64,000 nucleotides of DNA from Nonomuraea coxensis DSM 45129 (GTDB lineage Bacteria; Actinomycetota; Actinomycetes; Streptosporangiales; Streptosporangiaceae), in NCBI RefSeq assembly GCF_019397265.1, contig NZ_CP068985.1, positions 992,001 to 1,056,000 on the forward strand, written 5' to 3'. Shown piece by piece: positions 42,866 to 50,613 of this stretch. The first letter of the stretch is position 1. Each line of letters begins with the position of its first letter. A program made the translations under genes and the position numbers. Under the pieces are notes generated by a model. It was not told where the DNA came from and made no database searches. It was given only the letters and a program-made list of their open reading frames with translations.

Positions 42866-43338
42866 ACCACCCGTCTCGTGTCGTCATCGACACCAATGTG
42901 CTGATCGTTGCCAATGGTAAGGCCGATCACATGAGCTCTGGCTGCACGAACTCGGCGATCGAGTTCCTGGAGCACGCCGAGAGCCGCGCGATCGTCGTTC
43001 TCGACGGCTCTGGGCAGATCTTCGAAGAGTACGAGAGATATTGCTCGTTCAAGGGGCAGCCCGGGCTCGGCGATCACTTCTTCCTCCACCTGCACCGTCG
43101 ACAGGCAGACCCGCGCCGTGTCCAGAAGGTCCACATTACCCCTGACGGCAACGGCTCATACGAGGAAATCCCTGACGGCTTACGAGCCTTTGATCCATCC
43201 GACCACAAGTTCGTGGCGACGGTCATAGCGGACGAGCGAAAATCCGTGATCGTCAATTGCGCGGACTCGGACTGGCGGCAGGCTGCGCAGGAGCTGACGC
43301 AAAACAACATCGTGGTCATAGAGATCTGCGGTGGCTGA
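42862..43338 (+). CDS. PIN-like domain protein, putative effector nuclease
   Basis: Encodes 158 residues with a PIN-type start (RVVIDTNVLIVANG, D10). Further acidic positions are E55/E56, D114 in DPSDHKFVA, and D135/D137 in NCADSDW, which together could bind the metal ions of an RNase site. It starts with TTG inside the TTGA overlap with the ATPase, so both are made together. There is a rare TTA codon at residue 107. No antitoxin of VapB type is present; the ATPase may fill the control role. GC content is as low as the ATPase gene. Confidence 0.8.
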   Translation: MNHPSRVVIDTNVLIVANGKADHMSSGCTNSAIEFLEHAESRAIVVLDGSGQIFEEYERYCSFKGQPGLGDHFFLHLHRRQADPRRVQKVHITPDGNGSYEEIPDGLRAFDPSDHKFVATVIADERKSVIVNCADSDWRQAAQELTQNNIVVIEICGG

Positions 43339-43361
43339 CGCACGAGCCACGCCCCACGAAC

Positions 43362-43535
43362 CTTCGTTCGGTTTCAACGGCTCCGGCACCGCCACCACTC
43401 CCATCCTCACCTGCGCCCTCGCCTGAGGGGTGACCCCAGAAGGGCCCTGCTCCGCTCGGAAGCCCTCTTGCCCGGATGCCGGCCATCAGATGCGCTGGAC
43501 CAGGAACTTGCCGCCTTATGGGCTCAGTAGATGCC
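43362..43535 (+). repeat. diverged direct repeat, copy B: orphan CBM2 tail after the cassette
   Basis: Begins 23 bases after the PIN stop. The first 65 bases encode SFGFNGSGTATTP and seven more residues of a CBM2 end, then TGA, with no start or upstream CBM2 body: a broken gene remnant. The following bases match the 3' flank of copy A with one larger deletion. The stretch 43339-43610 contains no other gene. Confidence 0.85.
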
Positions 43536-43610
43536 CTTCGTGGCGGCTCGTCCTCGGCGCGCAGGAAGTACGGCTCGGCGGCCTGGTAGCGCCCTGGCTG
43601 GCGGGGCGGC

Positions 43611-43952
43611 TTATCGGGCGTGGCCGGAGAGCAGGCGGCGCCACCATTCGAGCGCTTCCGCGCGCCGCCACCGCTCGGCCGTCCAGGACACGGGTGGCAC
43701 GCCCCGGCGGGGAAGGGTGCGGCGGCGGATCTGGTAGACGCCGCCGCAGGCGACCAACTCGTAGGCGGTCATGCGGCAGGAGCAGGTGTACGCGACGACT
43801 CGGCCGGGCGCGAGGCCCTGCCCGATCCATCGCAGCGCCATACGCTCCGGGCGTGGCGCGGCAGGATGCGGCGAGATGCCTGGACAGTCCTCCTCCGCGA
43901 GGGCATCAGGTAGAGCCAGAACGGCGGCGGACGCCGTCACCGGGCCATCCAT
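43611..43952 (-). CDS. small Cys-containing hypothetical protein, partner of XRE cluster
   Basis: Encodes up to 113 residues. The C-terminal two thirds look conserved in style: YTCSCRMTAYELVACGGVYQIRR followed, after a wing, by WTAERWRRAEALEWWRRLL. From memory, short actinomycete proteins with YTCSCxxxxYELxxxGG accompany XRE regulators. The N-terminus is less certain and the start could be internal. It overlaps the 78-residue gene by 16 bases. Function unknown. Confidence 0.6.
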   Translation of the reverse strand: MDGPVTASAAVLALPDALAEEDCPGISPHPAAPRPERMALRWIGQGLAPGRVVAYTCSCRMTAYELVACGGVYQIRRRTLPRRGVPPVSWTAERWRRAEALEWWRRLLSGHAR

Positions 43953-44173
43953 AGGGATGGGCGAGTCCGCTCAGCGATGCTCTCCTGCTCCGCGATGGCC
44001 TGGCACAGCTTCACCAGGTCGTCGGCGTCGACCGTACGGTGTGCGCCCGCGTCCTCGACCGCCCGGGGGAACGGTTGCTCGCGGGTCGCCCAGAATCGTC
44101 CGGCGTCACTGCGCATGATCCGCCATCCGGCGAACACCGGACGATCGGCGGCGACAGTCCTATCGTGGGTCAT
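43937..44173 (-). CDS. small hypothetical protein (78 aa), partner of XRE cluster
   Basis: Encodes 78 residues with FAGWRIMRSDAGRFWATREQPFP, then HRTVDADDLVKLCQAIAEQE. Pattern and neighbourhood match short proteins I recall beside actinomycete XRE regulators. It lies downstream of a 17-bp palindrome (44321-44337) and of xre on the same strand, and overlaps the next small gene. Function unknown; perhaps a partner of the regulator. Confidence 0.65.
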   Translation of the reverse strand: MTHDRTVAADRPVFAGWRIMRSDAGRFWATREQPFPRAVEDAGAHRTVDADDLVKLCQAIAEQESIAERTRPSLWMAR

Positions 44174-44320
44174 GGGTCAGGACCACCATCCTGATCAGGG
44201 ACCCGTCGGCGATGTAGGGCATCGGCGGCGGGTCCGCGTCAGCAGGCAGTGGTTTTGAGGCTCCTACCTGCGTCACCGGCTTGGACGACCCCAATCCTGA
44301 TGCGCAGAGTAAACGCGAAA

Positions 44321-44337
44321 TGACACACCGTGTGTTA
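44321..44337. promoter_or_regulatory. 17-bp palindrome between xre and its small partner genes
   Basis: TGACACACCGTGTGTTA: ACACAC and GTGTGT flank a single central base, with matching outer T and A. It sits 11 bases past the xre stop codon and about 148 bases upstream of the 78-residue gene start, in the probable promoter of the small genes. Confidence 0.55.
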
Positions 44338-44348
44338 CGCGAGAGCCG

Positions 44349-45527
44349 TCAGGACAAGCCAAGCCATTCGGCGAAGGCGCACAGTTCGTCACTGCTGGCG
44401 CGGTGGAGGCGCAGGAGCGTCTCGACGTCCTCGCGTACCCAGCGGTGCTCGCGTGTGTGTTGCGGCGCGATCCGGCGTGCGCTTCTCAACGCGTCGAAGG
44501 CGGCGTCTCTCTTGCCGGCCCAAAGTCGGGCACGCGCCAATTCGATGAAGAAGCCACTCCGGCGTTCGGCGGGCATGCTGGACGGTGGCGCCCAGGTGTC
44601 CCCGATGTCGAGAGCAGGCCGCAGATGGCCGTCGCCGAGGCTGACGGCGAACGAGACCTCATGAATGCGCACCGAGTCCGGCCCGAAGGCCGTCCCGTAA
44701 TAAATGCCCTCGGGGACGATGCCGCCGAGCCGCTGAGCCTCGACCTGATGGCTCAAGGCGTCTTCCACCTGACCGGCGCGGGCCGCGACGACGGCAGCGC
44801 GCATGTGCAGCGACCCCAGTACGCCCATGTACTGGAGACTCGTTTCCGTACGCGTGCGAAGGCGGTCGATTTCGCATTCGAGGGCCCGTAGTCCCGCCCC
44901 GTAGGTGTGCGTGGCGAAGAAGACTTCGGTCCGTACGTAAGCCACCGACGCCGCGAGCAGCGGGTCATCCACGAGCATGGAGGTTCGGCGCATCAGGTCG
45001 ATCAGCCGGGCCGACAGGTCCAGGTAGCCGTACTTGTAGGCCACTGCGTCGGCCGCGCGGTACGAGGTGACCAACAGCGGTGCGAGAGCAGATGCCGTCC
45101 GACATCCTCGAACGAGCTCCGTGATCAGCTCAGGAAGCACGTGAGACAGCCGGACGTACTGGGATTCCAATCGCCACCGGACCGCTTCGCGTGCGGCGAC
45201 TTGCAGCTCAGGCAGTGGGCGCACTGGGCCCTCGTCGGGGAAGTCGCAGGTGGTGATCGCCTGGCGCAGGAGGGGGATCGCGCCGTGGACCCGACTGTCT
45301 GTGCGGTTGGTGCCATGCAGAAGCCGCGACGGATCGACACCAAGGGCGGCGGCGATGGCATCGAGAACGGTGTCGCCCGGGTTTCGGCTTCCCTGTTCCA
45401 GCTTGCGGATCATGCTGAGGGAAACGTTCGCTGCCCGTGCGAGATCGCTCTGAGTCATGCGGCGCGTGCTGCGGATCGCCGCGATGCGATCTCCCGCGCC
45501 TGCGCTATTTTTCCTCGCCGAGGGCAT
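44349..45527 (-). CDS. XRE family regulator with TPR-like sensor domain
   Basis: Encodes 392 residues. HTH at residues 15-70 (MTQSDLARAANVSLSMIRKLEQGSRNP, broken here before GDTVLDAIAAALGV). The remaining 320 residues are helical repeats (LDLSARLIDLMRR, LGSLHMRAAVVAARAGQVEDALSHQ, FFIELARARLWAG), like the SCO-type large XRE regulators of actinomycetes. Its start overlaps the 3' end of the HAD gene by 23 bases, so they share a transcript. It may act on the palindrome at 44321. Confidence 0.88.
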   Translation of the reverse strand: MPSARKNSAGAGDRIAAIRSTRRMTQSDLARAANVSLSMIRKLEQGSRNPGDTVLDAIAAALGVDPSRLLHGTNRTDSRVHGAIPLLRQAITTCDFPDEGPVRPLPELQVAAREAVRWRLESQYVRLSHVLPELITELVRGCRTASALAPLLVTSYRAADAVAYKYGYLDLSARLIDLMRRTSMLVDDPLLAASVAYVRTEVFFATHTYGAGLRALECEIDRLRTRTETSLQYMGVLGSLHMRAAVVAARAGQVEDALSHQVEAQRLGGIVPEGIYYGTAFGPDSVRIHEVSFAVSLGDGHLRPALDIGDTWAPPSSMPAERRSGFFIELARARLWAGKRDAAFDALRSARRIAPQHTREHRWVREDVETLLRLHRASSDELCAFAEWLGLS

Positions 45528-46176
45528 CAGGGCTCCGTCCGGTCAGCTCCAGGAGAGCGGGAAGGTCTGCGAGCCCGCTGATTCGCAGATCGGCGGGTAC
45601 GGCCGGGTCGTCGCCCCAGAGAAGCCCCCACGGCCCCCGTCGGATGAGGCAGGTGACGAGGCCCGCCGCCTTGGCTGGAATGACATCGTTCACAGGATGA
45701 TCGCCGACGTAGAGCGTTTCACCGGGGGCCACGCCGGCGAGCTTGATGACGCGATCGAAGAAGGCGATATCCGGCTTGGCCACACCCCATTCCGCCGAGG
45801 TGGCAATGGCGTCAGCGGGAAGGCGTAGGCCGCGCAGCAGTTCGCCGACCTTGGCTGTCTGGTTCCCGGCGATGCAGACGCGTAGGCCCATGTCCTGCAG
45901 GGCCTGAAGCCCATCCCGCACGTCGGGGTACAGGTCGGTGTCGTCCAGATACTCACCCCGGCCGGCGTTCTCACGATCCCTGTACGCCGCCTGGAGGTCG
46001 ATGCCGGGGCGGATCATGCGGAGCGCTTCGGCGTTGTCCAAGCCCAGCGCCGTCACCGCGCCGACGAGCGCCGACATCGTGTGGCGGGATACCTCGAGCC
46101 AGTCAGCCCATGACCCCCAATACCGATCGTCGCTGACCAGCGTCTCGCCGATGTCGAACACCACAGACCGGACCAC
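45505..46176 (-). CDS. HAD family hydrolase
   Basis: Encodes 223 residues. Motif I is VVFDIGETLV: the nucleophile D is present, but the second Asp (DxD) is Glu, giving D-I-G-E-T, as in several HAD groups. Motif II is CIAGNQT, motif III is the Lys in GVAKPDIAFF, and motif IV is YVGDHPVNDV. It could be a phosphatase or haloacid dehalogenase-type enzyme of unknown substrate. It is the first gene of a minus-strand group with xre and two small genes. Confidence 0.85.
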   Translation of the reverse strand: MVRSVVFDIGETLVSDDRYWGSWADWLEVSRHTMSALVGAVTALGLDNAEALRMIRPGIDLQAAYRDRENAGRGEYLDDTDLYPDVRDGLQALQDMGLRVCIAGNQTAKVGELLRGLRLPADAIATSAEWGVAKPDIAFFDRVIKLAGVAPGETLYVGDHPVNDVIPAKAAGLVTCLIRRGPWGLLWGDDPAVPADLRISGLADLPALLELTGRSPDALGEEK

Positions 46177-46444
46177 GTCGACAGCGTAAGCCGCTTGACG
46201 GATCTCATGCTGGTGTCTTCACGACTGAGCTTCAGAACGGCTCCCGACAGCGCCCGGCCGATCTTCACTCCTGCGGAATGGACGGCGTTCCTGTCGGGGG
46301 CTCGTCGGGGCGAGTTCGACGTGTGACCGCCTCTGCCGACGAATCCTCGAACCTGACTCTCGCCGCCTCGCACGCGGCCCCCGCGCCCGGCCGGCCCAGG
46401 ACGTGTGCGGGCGTAACGCAGGGACCCCCGGGTAGCGGGCGGGC

Positions 46445-46897
46445 ATGCACACGCTCGTGAGAGGGCTCCTCGCGGGAGCCGCCGGGACCAGCGCGCTCAA
46501 CGTCGTGACCTACCTCGACATGGCGATCCGCGCCCGCCCCGCCAGCAGCACCCCCCAGCAGGCCGTGGACAGGATGGCGGGCCTGGTCGATGTGGACCTC
46601 GGGGAGGGAGAGCGGGCGGACAACCGCAAGGAGGCGCTGGGGGCGCTGCTCGGCTACGGCACGGGGGCAGGGGCGGCGCTCTGTTACGGGCTCGCGGACG
46701 CGCGGTGCCGGCCGTCGTGGCCGGTCGGGGTGCCGGCGCTCACCGCGCTCGCCATGGTGGGCTCCAACGCCCCGCTGACGCTGCTGGGCACCACCGACCC
46801 GCGTTCGTGGTCGGTCGCCGACTGGATCTCGGACGTCGTGCCGCACCTGGCGTACGGCGTCACCGCGTACGCCGCCCACCGCCTCCTGACGTCCTGA
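46445..46897 (+). CDS. hypothetical small membrane protein
   Basis: Encodes 150 residues with a hydrophobic start (LVRGLLAGAAGTSALNVVTYL), a mid-length amphipathic stretch, and two further hydrophobic segments (ALLGYGTGAGAALCYGLA; VPALTALAMVGSNAPLTLLG). No family recognised with confidence. Ribosome site is weak (GGGCGGG). The 268 bases before it show no gene. It converges on the importer permease gene eight bases away. Confidence 0.6.
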   Translation: MHTLVRGLLAGAAGTSALNVVTYLDMAIRARPASSTPQQAVDRMAGLVDVDLGEGERADNRKEALGALLGYGTGAGAALCYGLADARCRPSWPVGVPALTALAMVGSNAPLTLLGTTDPRSWSVADWISDVVPHLAYGVTAYAAHRLLTS

Positions 46898-46904
46898 CGA
46901 GGCG

Positions 46905-47825
46905 TCACCCCTTGACGGCGCCGACGATCACGCCCTTGGTGAAGTGCCGCTGGACGAACGGGTAGATGATCAGGGCGGGCAGCACCGCGATCACCACGAT
47001 CGCCATCTTGATGGCCAGCGTCGGCGGGGCGTCCCCGGTGACCCCGGCCGTCGCCGCCGGCAGCGGGTTGGAGTCGACGACGTACTGGCGCAGGATCAGC
47101 GCGAGAGGCCACCTGCGGGTGTCGTCGATGTAGAGCATCGCGTTGAACCAGGCGTTCCAGTAGCCGACGGCGTAGAACATCGCGACGACGGCCGTCACCG
47201 CCTTCGACATCGGCAGCACGATCCGCCACAGGATGCGCCACTCGCCGGCCCCGTCGATGCGGGCGCTGTCCAGCACCTCGCCGGGGATGTTCATGAAGAA
47301 CGAGCGCAGCACCACCACGTTGAACGCCGACACGGCGGTCGGCAGGATCAGCGACCAGTAGCTGTCCTTCAGCCCGAGCCCGCTCACCATCAGGTACACG
47401 GGGATGATCCCGGGGAAGAAGACGAACATCAGCAGGATGCTGAACAGCAGCGGCCGGTGCAGGAAGGAGCCGGGGCGCGACAGCGAGTACGCCCCCAGCA
47501 CGCTCACCCCGGTGCTGATCAGCGTCCCGGCGAGGGTCACCCCCGTGCTCACGAGCACGGCCCTGCTGACCACGGTGTCGGAGAAGATCTGCCGGTACGC
47601 CTCCAGGGTGATGCCGTCGGGCACCAGCACGAGCCCGCCGGCCCGGTTCACGGTGGCGGCCGGGCTGAGGCTGGTCAGGACGATCGTGTAGAGCGGCCCG
47701 AGCACGGCGAGCACGATCAGCGTGACGACCGTGCCCTTGCCGAGCTGCCCGGCGGGGGAGGGCCGCTCCTCCCAGGGAGCCAGCCGGGCCGGCCGCCGCC
47801 CCGGCCGGGAGGTCAGAGTGGTCAT
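46905..47825 (-). CDS. sugar ABC importer permease (LplC/YtcP type)
   Basis: Encodes 306 residues with six helices and the EAA-type loop LDSARIDGAGEWRILWRIVLPMSKA. The ending KGVIVGAVKG is typical. ATG 47825 overlaps the partner permease stop (ATGA). It is the last gene of the second importer operon, transcribed away from the ROK gene. Confidence 0.92.
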   Translation of the reverse strand: MTTLTSRPGRRPARLAPWEERPSPAGQLGKGTVVTLIVLAVLGPLYTIVLTSLSPAATVNRAGGLVLVPDGITLEAYRQIFSDTVVSRAVLVSTGVTLAGTLISTGVSVLGAYSLSRPGSFLHRPLLFSILLMFVFFPGIIPVYLMVSGLGLKDSYWSLILPTAVSAFNVVVLRSFFMNIPGEVLDSARIDGAGEWRILWRIVLPMSKAVTAVVAMFYAVGYWNAWFNAMLYIDDTRRWPLALILRQYVVDSNPLPAATAGVTGDAPPTLAIKMAIVVIAVLPALIIYPFVQRHFTKGVIVGAVKG

Positions 47826-48796
47826 GATCGCGAGTACACCCCTCGTTCGCCGAGCGCGTGCGCGACCCGGTTCGCCGCCAGGATCAGCAGCAGCCCGACC
47901 AGCCCCTTGAACAGGCCGGCCGCCGCCCCGTACCCCAGGTCGCCGGTACGCAGCCCCGACCAGTACACGAACGTGTCGAACACCTCCGACGCCCCGCTGC
48001 CGACCGCGCTGCGCTGCAGCATGAACTGCTCGAAGCCGACGTTGAGCGCGTCCCCGAGCCGCAGGATGAGCAGCAGCACGATCACCGGGCGCAGGCCGGG
48101 CAGCGTGATGTGCCACAGGCGCCGCCAGCGGCGGGCGCCGTCCACGGCGGCGGCCTCGTACAGGTTGGGGTCGATGGTGCTGAGCGCGGCCAGGAAGATG
48201 ATCGCTCCCCAGCCGGCGTCCTTCCAGATGGTCTGGGTGGTGATGAGCAGGATGAACGTGTCGGAGTTCGTCATCCAGTCCACGCCCTCGTGGCCGCGTT
48301 CGCGCAGGAGCTGGGCGAGCAGCCCGGCCCCGCCGAACATCTGCTGGAAGATCGCCACGACGAGCACCCAGGAGAAGAAGTACGGCATGTAGACCACGCC
48401 CTGCACGAACGCCCGCAGCCGGGCCGAGACGATGCTGTGCAGCAGCAGCGCCAGCATGATCGGCACGGGGAAGTAGAAGACGAGCTGGAAGGCGGTGATC
48501 GACAGCGTGTTGAGCATCGCGCGCAGGAACTGCGGGTCCTGGAGGAGCAGCGCGAAGTTGGTGAAGCCGATGACGGGGCTCTCCAGGATGCCCCCGGTGT
48601 ACGGGTTGTAGTCCTGGAAGGCGATGACGTTGCCGAGCGCCGGCACCCACCAGAAGGCGAGCACCAGCAGCAGCATCGGCAGGTTCATGAGCAGCAGCGA
48701 CCGGTCGCGCCGGAGCTTGGCCCGCCAGGTGAGCTTGTGCGCGTCCCGCGCCGGTGGGCTTTCCACGTCGATCGGCCGTGCGGTCATCACGCCCAC
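47822..48796 (-). CDS. sugar ABC importer permease (LplB/YteP type)
   Basis: Encodes 324 residues (321 if it starts at ATG 48787). It has a cytoplasmic N-terminal tail and six helices; the EAA loop is EAAAVDGARRWRRLWHITLPGLRP. YteP/LplB permeases work with large lipoprotein binding proteins on complex plant-wall oligosaccharides such as rhamnogalacturonan fragments. Ten bases separate it from the binding-protein gene. Confidence 0.92.
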   Translation of the reverse strand: MGVMTARPIDVESPPARDAHKLTWRAKLRRDRSLLLMNLPMLLLVLAFWWVPALGNVIAFQDYNPYTGGILESPVIGFTNFALLLQDPQFLRAMLNTLSITAFQLVFYFPVPIMLALLLHSIVSARLRAFVQGVVYMPYFFSWVLVVAIFQQMFGGAGLLAQLLRERGHEGVDWMTNSDTFILLITTQTIWKDAGWGAIIFLAALSTIDPNLYEAAAVDGARRWRRLWHITLPGLRPVIVLLLILRLGDALNVGFEQFMLQRSAVGSGASEVFDTFVYWSGLRTGDLGYGAAAGLFKGLVGLLLILAANRVAHALGERGVYSRS

Positions 48797-48806
48797 GCCG
48801 GGCCCC

Positions 48807-50450
48807 TCACAGCCGCCCGTTCTCGCGCGCGACCTTCATGTAGAACTCGCGCGCCTCGTTCCCGCCCTGGTCCTGCCACTCCTTGACGATCTTCGGCCAC
48901 TCGGAGATCGGGCGCTTGCCGCGGAAGATCTCCTGCATCTTGTCCTCGGTGGGGGTGACGAGGCCCGCCATCTTGGACGGCGTCTCGACCCTGATGCCGA
49001 CGAAGGGGTCGTTCTCCAGCAGCTTGGCGGCCTGCGTCTCCCAGTCCCAGAGGGCCTGGACCAGGCCCTCGTACTGGCTCTTCTCGTTGGCGCTGGGCCG
49101 GCCGGACAGGAACATGTACGTGGGCGCGACCTCCTTGCGGCCGAGCGCGGTCTGCTTGATCTTGCCGTCCTCGACCGTGTAGTGCTTGCCCTCGACGCCG
49201 TTGAAGACCAGCTCGTACTCCTGGGTGCCGAACGGCGCGGAGGTCCAGTTGGCGAGCGCGATGAGCTCGCGGGTGCGGGCGTCGCCGAGGCCCTTCTTGA
49301 TGAAGGCGAACATGCTGGCGGGCTCGTTGCGCCACACGATGGTCCGCCCGCCGGCCTGGGCCGGGTAGGGGGCGACGATCCGCTGGTCGAACTTGGGGTT
49401 GTCGGGCTGGAAGCGGCCCAGGTTCTCGTGCCAGGAGCCGAGGCCGTCGCGGTAGATCACCATCTGGCCGCTGCCGAAGATGCCCTTGTTGTCGGCGTCC
49501 TTGTTGGCCACGATGTCGGGGTGCACGTGACCGGCCGCGAAGAGCTTGGTCATGAACTCGATGGCGGCGGCCCATTCGGGGGTCTCGTACTTGTACTCCA
49601 GGGTGCCGTCGGGCTTCTTGCGCCACTCGCGGGGCGCGCCGAAGGCCCGCTGCATCTCCTGCTCCATGGCGCCGCCGAAGGCCCAGCGCTTCTTCTTCGG
49701 GTCGGTGATGGCCTTGCCGAGGGCGAGCAGGTCGTCGCCGCTCTTCGGCTGCTCCAGGCCCAGCTCCTCCAGGATGTCCTGGCGGACGAAGGTGGCGAAC
49801 GGGAAGGGGTCGTTCTGCCAGGGGATGCCCTGGAGGACGCCGCCGAAGACGCTGTACTGCCAGGCGGCGGTGTCGTAGTTGGCGAGGAGCGGGAACTCCT
49901 TGGCCTTGTCCCCGGCGAGGTAGGGCGACAGGTCGGCGAAGAGCTTGTTGGCGGCCTCGGTGAAGTGCGCGATCTTGATGAGCTCCCACTGCGGCACGCA
50001 CACCATCTCGGGCACGTCGCCGCTGGCCAGCAGCGTGCTGAGCTTCTGCCCGTAGGTGTTGCCGTCGGAGATGTTGAAGCGTACGGGGCCGCCGAGGCGC
50101 TCGTTGACGATGTCGTAGTAGGAGTTGTCGCCGAGACCGGGCGGCACGGTGCCCCAGAGCGGCGTCATGGCGGTCACCTCCTTGCCGCTGGTGAGCGGCT
50201 TGGTGGTGACGGCCTGCACCATGGTGGCGGGGCGGCTCAGGAAGCCGGGCGCGACGAACTCGCTGCCGGGCAGGTCGGGCTTGAGCCCGGGGATCTCGAA
50301 GGGGACCCGCGTCGGCACCAGGCTCTTCAGCTTGTCGGCCGCGACGGCGGTGCCCTTGGACGCCGACTGCTTCTCGGCGCAGCCGGCGACCAGGATGCTC
50401 GCGCCGACGAGGCCGAGGAAGCCGCGGCGGGTGGTGGGGGTGGATGGCAT
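48807..50450 (-). CDS. large oligosaccharide-binding lipoprotein (LipO/YtcQ type)
   Basis: Encodes 547 residues, larger than ordinary sugar-binding proteins. The signal begins PTTRRGFLGLVGAS, a twin-arginine-like motif, with lipobox LVAGC near residue 24. Mature features include a long N-terminal DKLKSLVPTRVPF region and central FVRQDILEELGLEQPKSGDD. ATG 50450 is followed by a normal signal peptide; longer readings run into the promoter. It is controlled from the XylR-type palindrome at 50501, shared with the divergent ROK repressor. No ATPase gene is nearby, as with the first importer. Confidence 0.92.
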   Translation of the reverse strand: MPSTPTTRRGFLGLVGASILVAGCAEKQSASKGTAVAADKLKSLVPTRVPFEIPGLKPDLPGSEFVAPGFLSRPATMVQAVTTKPLTSGKEVTAMTPLWGTVPPGLGDNSYYDIVNERLGGPVRFNISDGNTYGQKLSTLLASGDVPEMVCVPQWELIKIAHFTEAANKLFADLSPYLAGDKAKEFPLLANYDTAAWQYSVFGGVLQGIPWQNDPFPFATFVRQDILEELGLEQPKSGDDLLALGKAITDPKKKRWAFGGAMEQEMQRAFGAPREWRKKPDGTLEYKYETPEWAAAIEFMTKLFAAGHVHPDIVANKDADNKGIFGSGQMVIYRDGLGSWHENLGRFQPDNPKFDQRIVAPYPAQAGGRTIVWRNEPASMFAFIKKGLGDARTRELIALANWTSAPFGTQEYELVFNGVEGKHYTVEDGKIKQTALGRKEVAPTYMFLSGRPSANEKSQYEGLVQALWDWETQAAKLLENDPFVGIRVETPSKMAGLVTPTEDKMQEIFRGKRPISEWPKIVKEWQDQGGNEAREFYMKVARENGRL

Positions 50451-50500
50451 GGCTCGTCCCTTCGACGGGCGGGAGGGCCCGAGGAAAATCAGCCTCAAAG

Positions 50501-50527
50501 TTAGTTGGTATTCCGACCAAACAAATT
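50501..50527. promoter_or_regulatory. XylR/ROK-type operator in importer/ROK divergent promoter
   Basis: TTAGTTGGT (50501-50509), six bases, ACCAAACAAAT. Shares TTGGTAT-N4-ACCAAAC with the site before the alpha-xylosidase gene. Located about 50 bases upstream of the importer binding-protein start and about 85 before the probable ROK start. Confidence 0.75.
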
Positions 50528-50613
50528 AGTAGACTGTGAGCGCGGCCACAAGGGACCGGAGCGGTCACAGGTTGGTGAAGGAGGCCCACGATGCGGCATG
50601 CTTGGGTCATCTC

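Noticed and set aside
42862..43338. Classical VapBC toxin-antitoxin pair
   Set aside because: The upstream overlapping partner is a 467-residue ATPase, not a small DNA-binding antitoxin, and no such small gene is found nearby.
41331..43361. Integrative element with its own integrase or transposase
   Set aside because: No recombinase-like sequence, terminal inverted repeat or tRNA lies between the direct repeats; only the ATPase and PIN genes are present.
50536..50613. GTG 50536 as start of the ROK gene
   Set aside because: It begins only a few bases after the operator, has no ribosome site, and adds residues unlike ROK N-termini.
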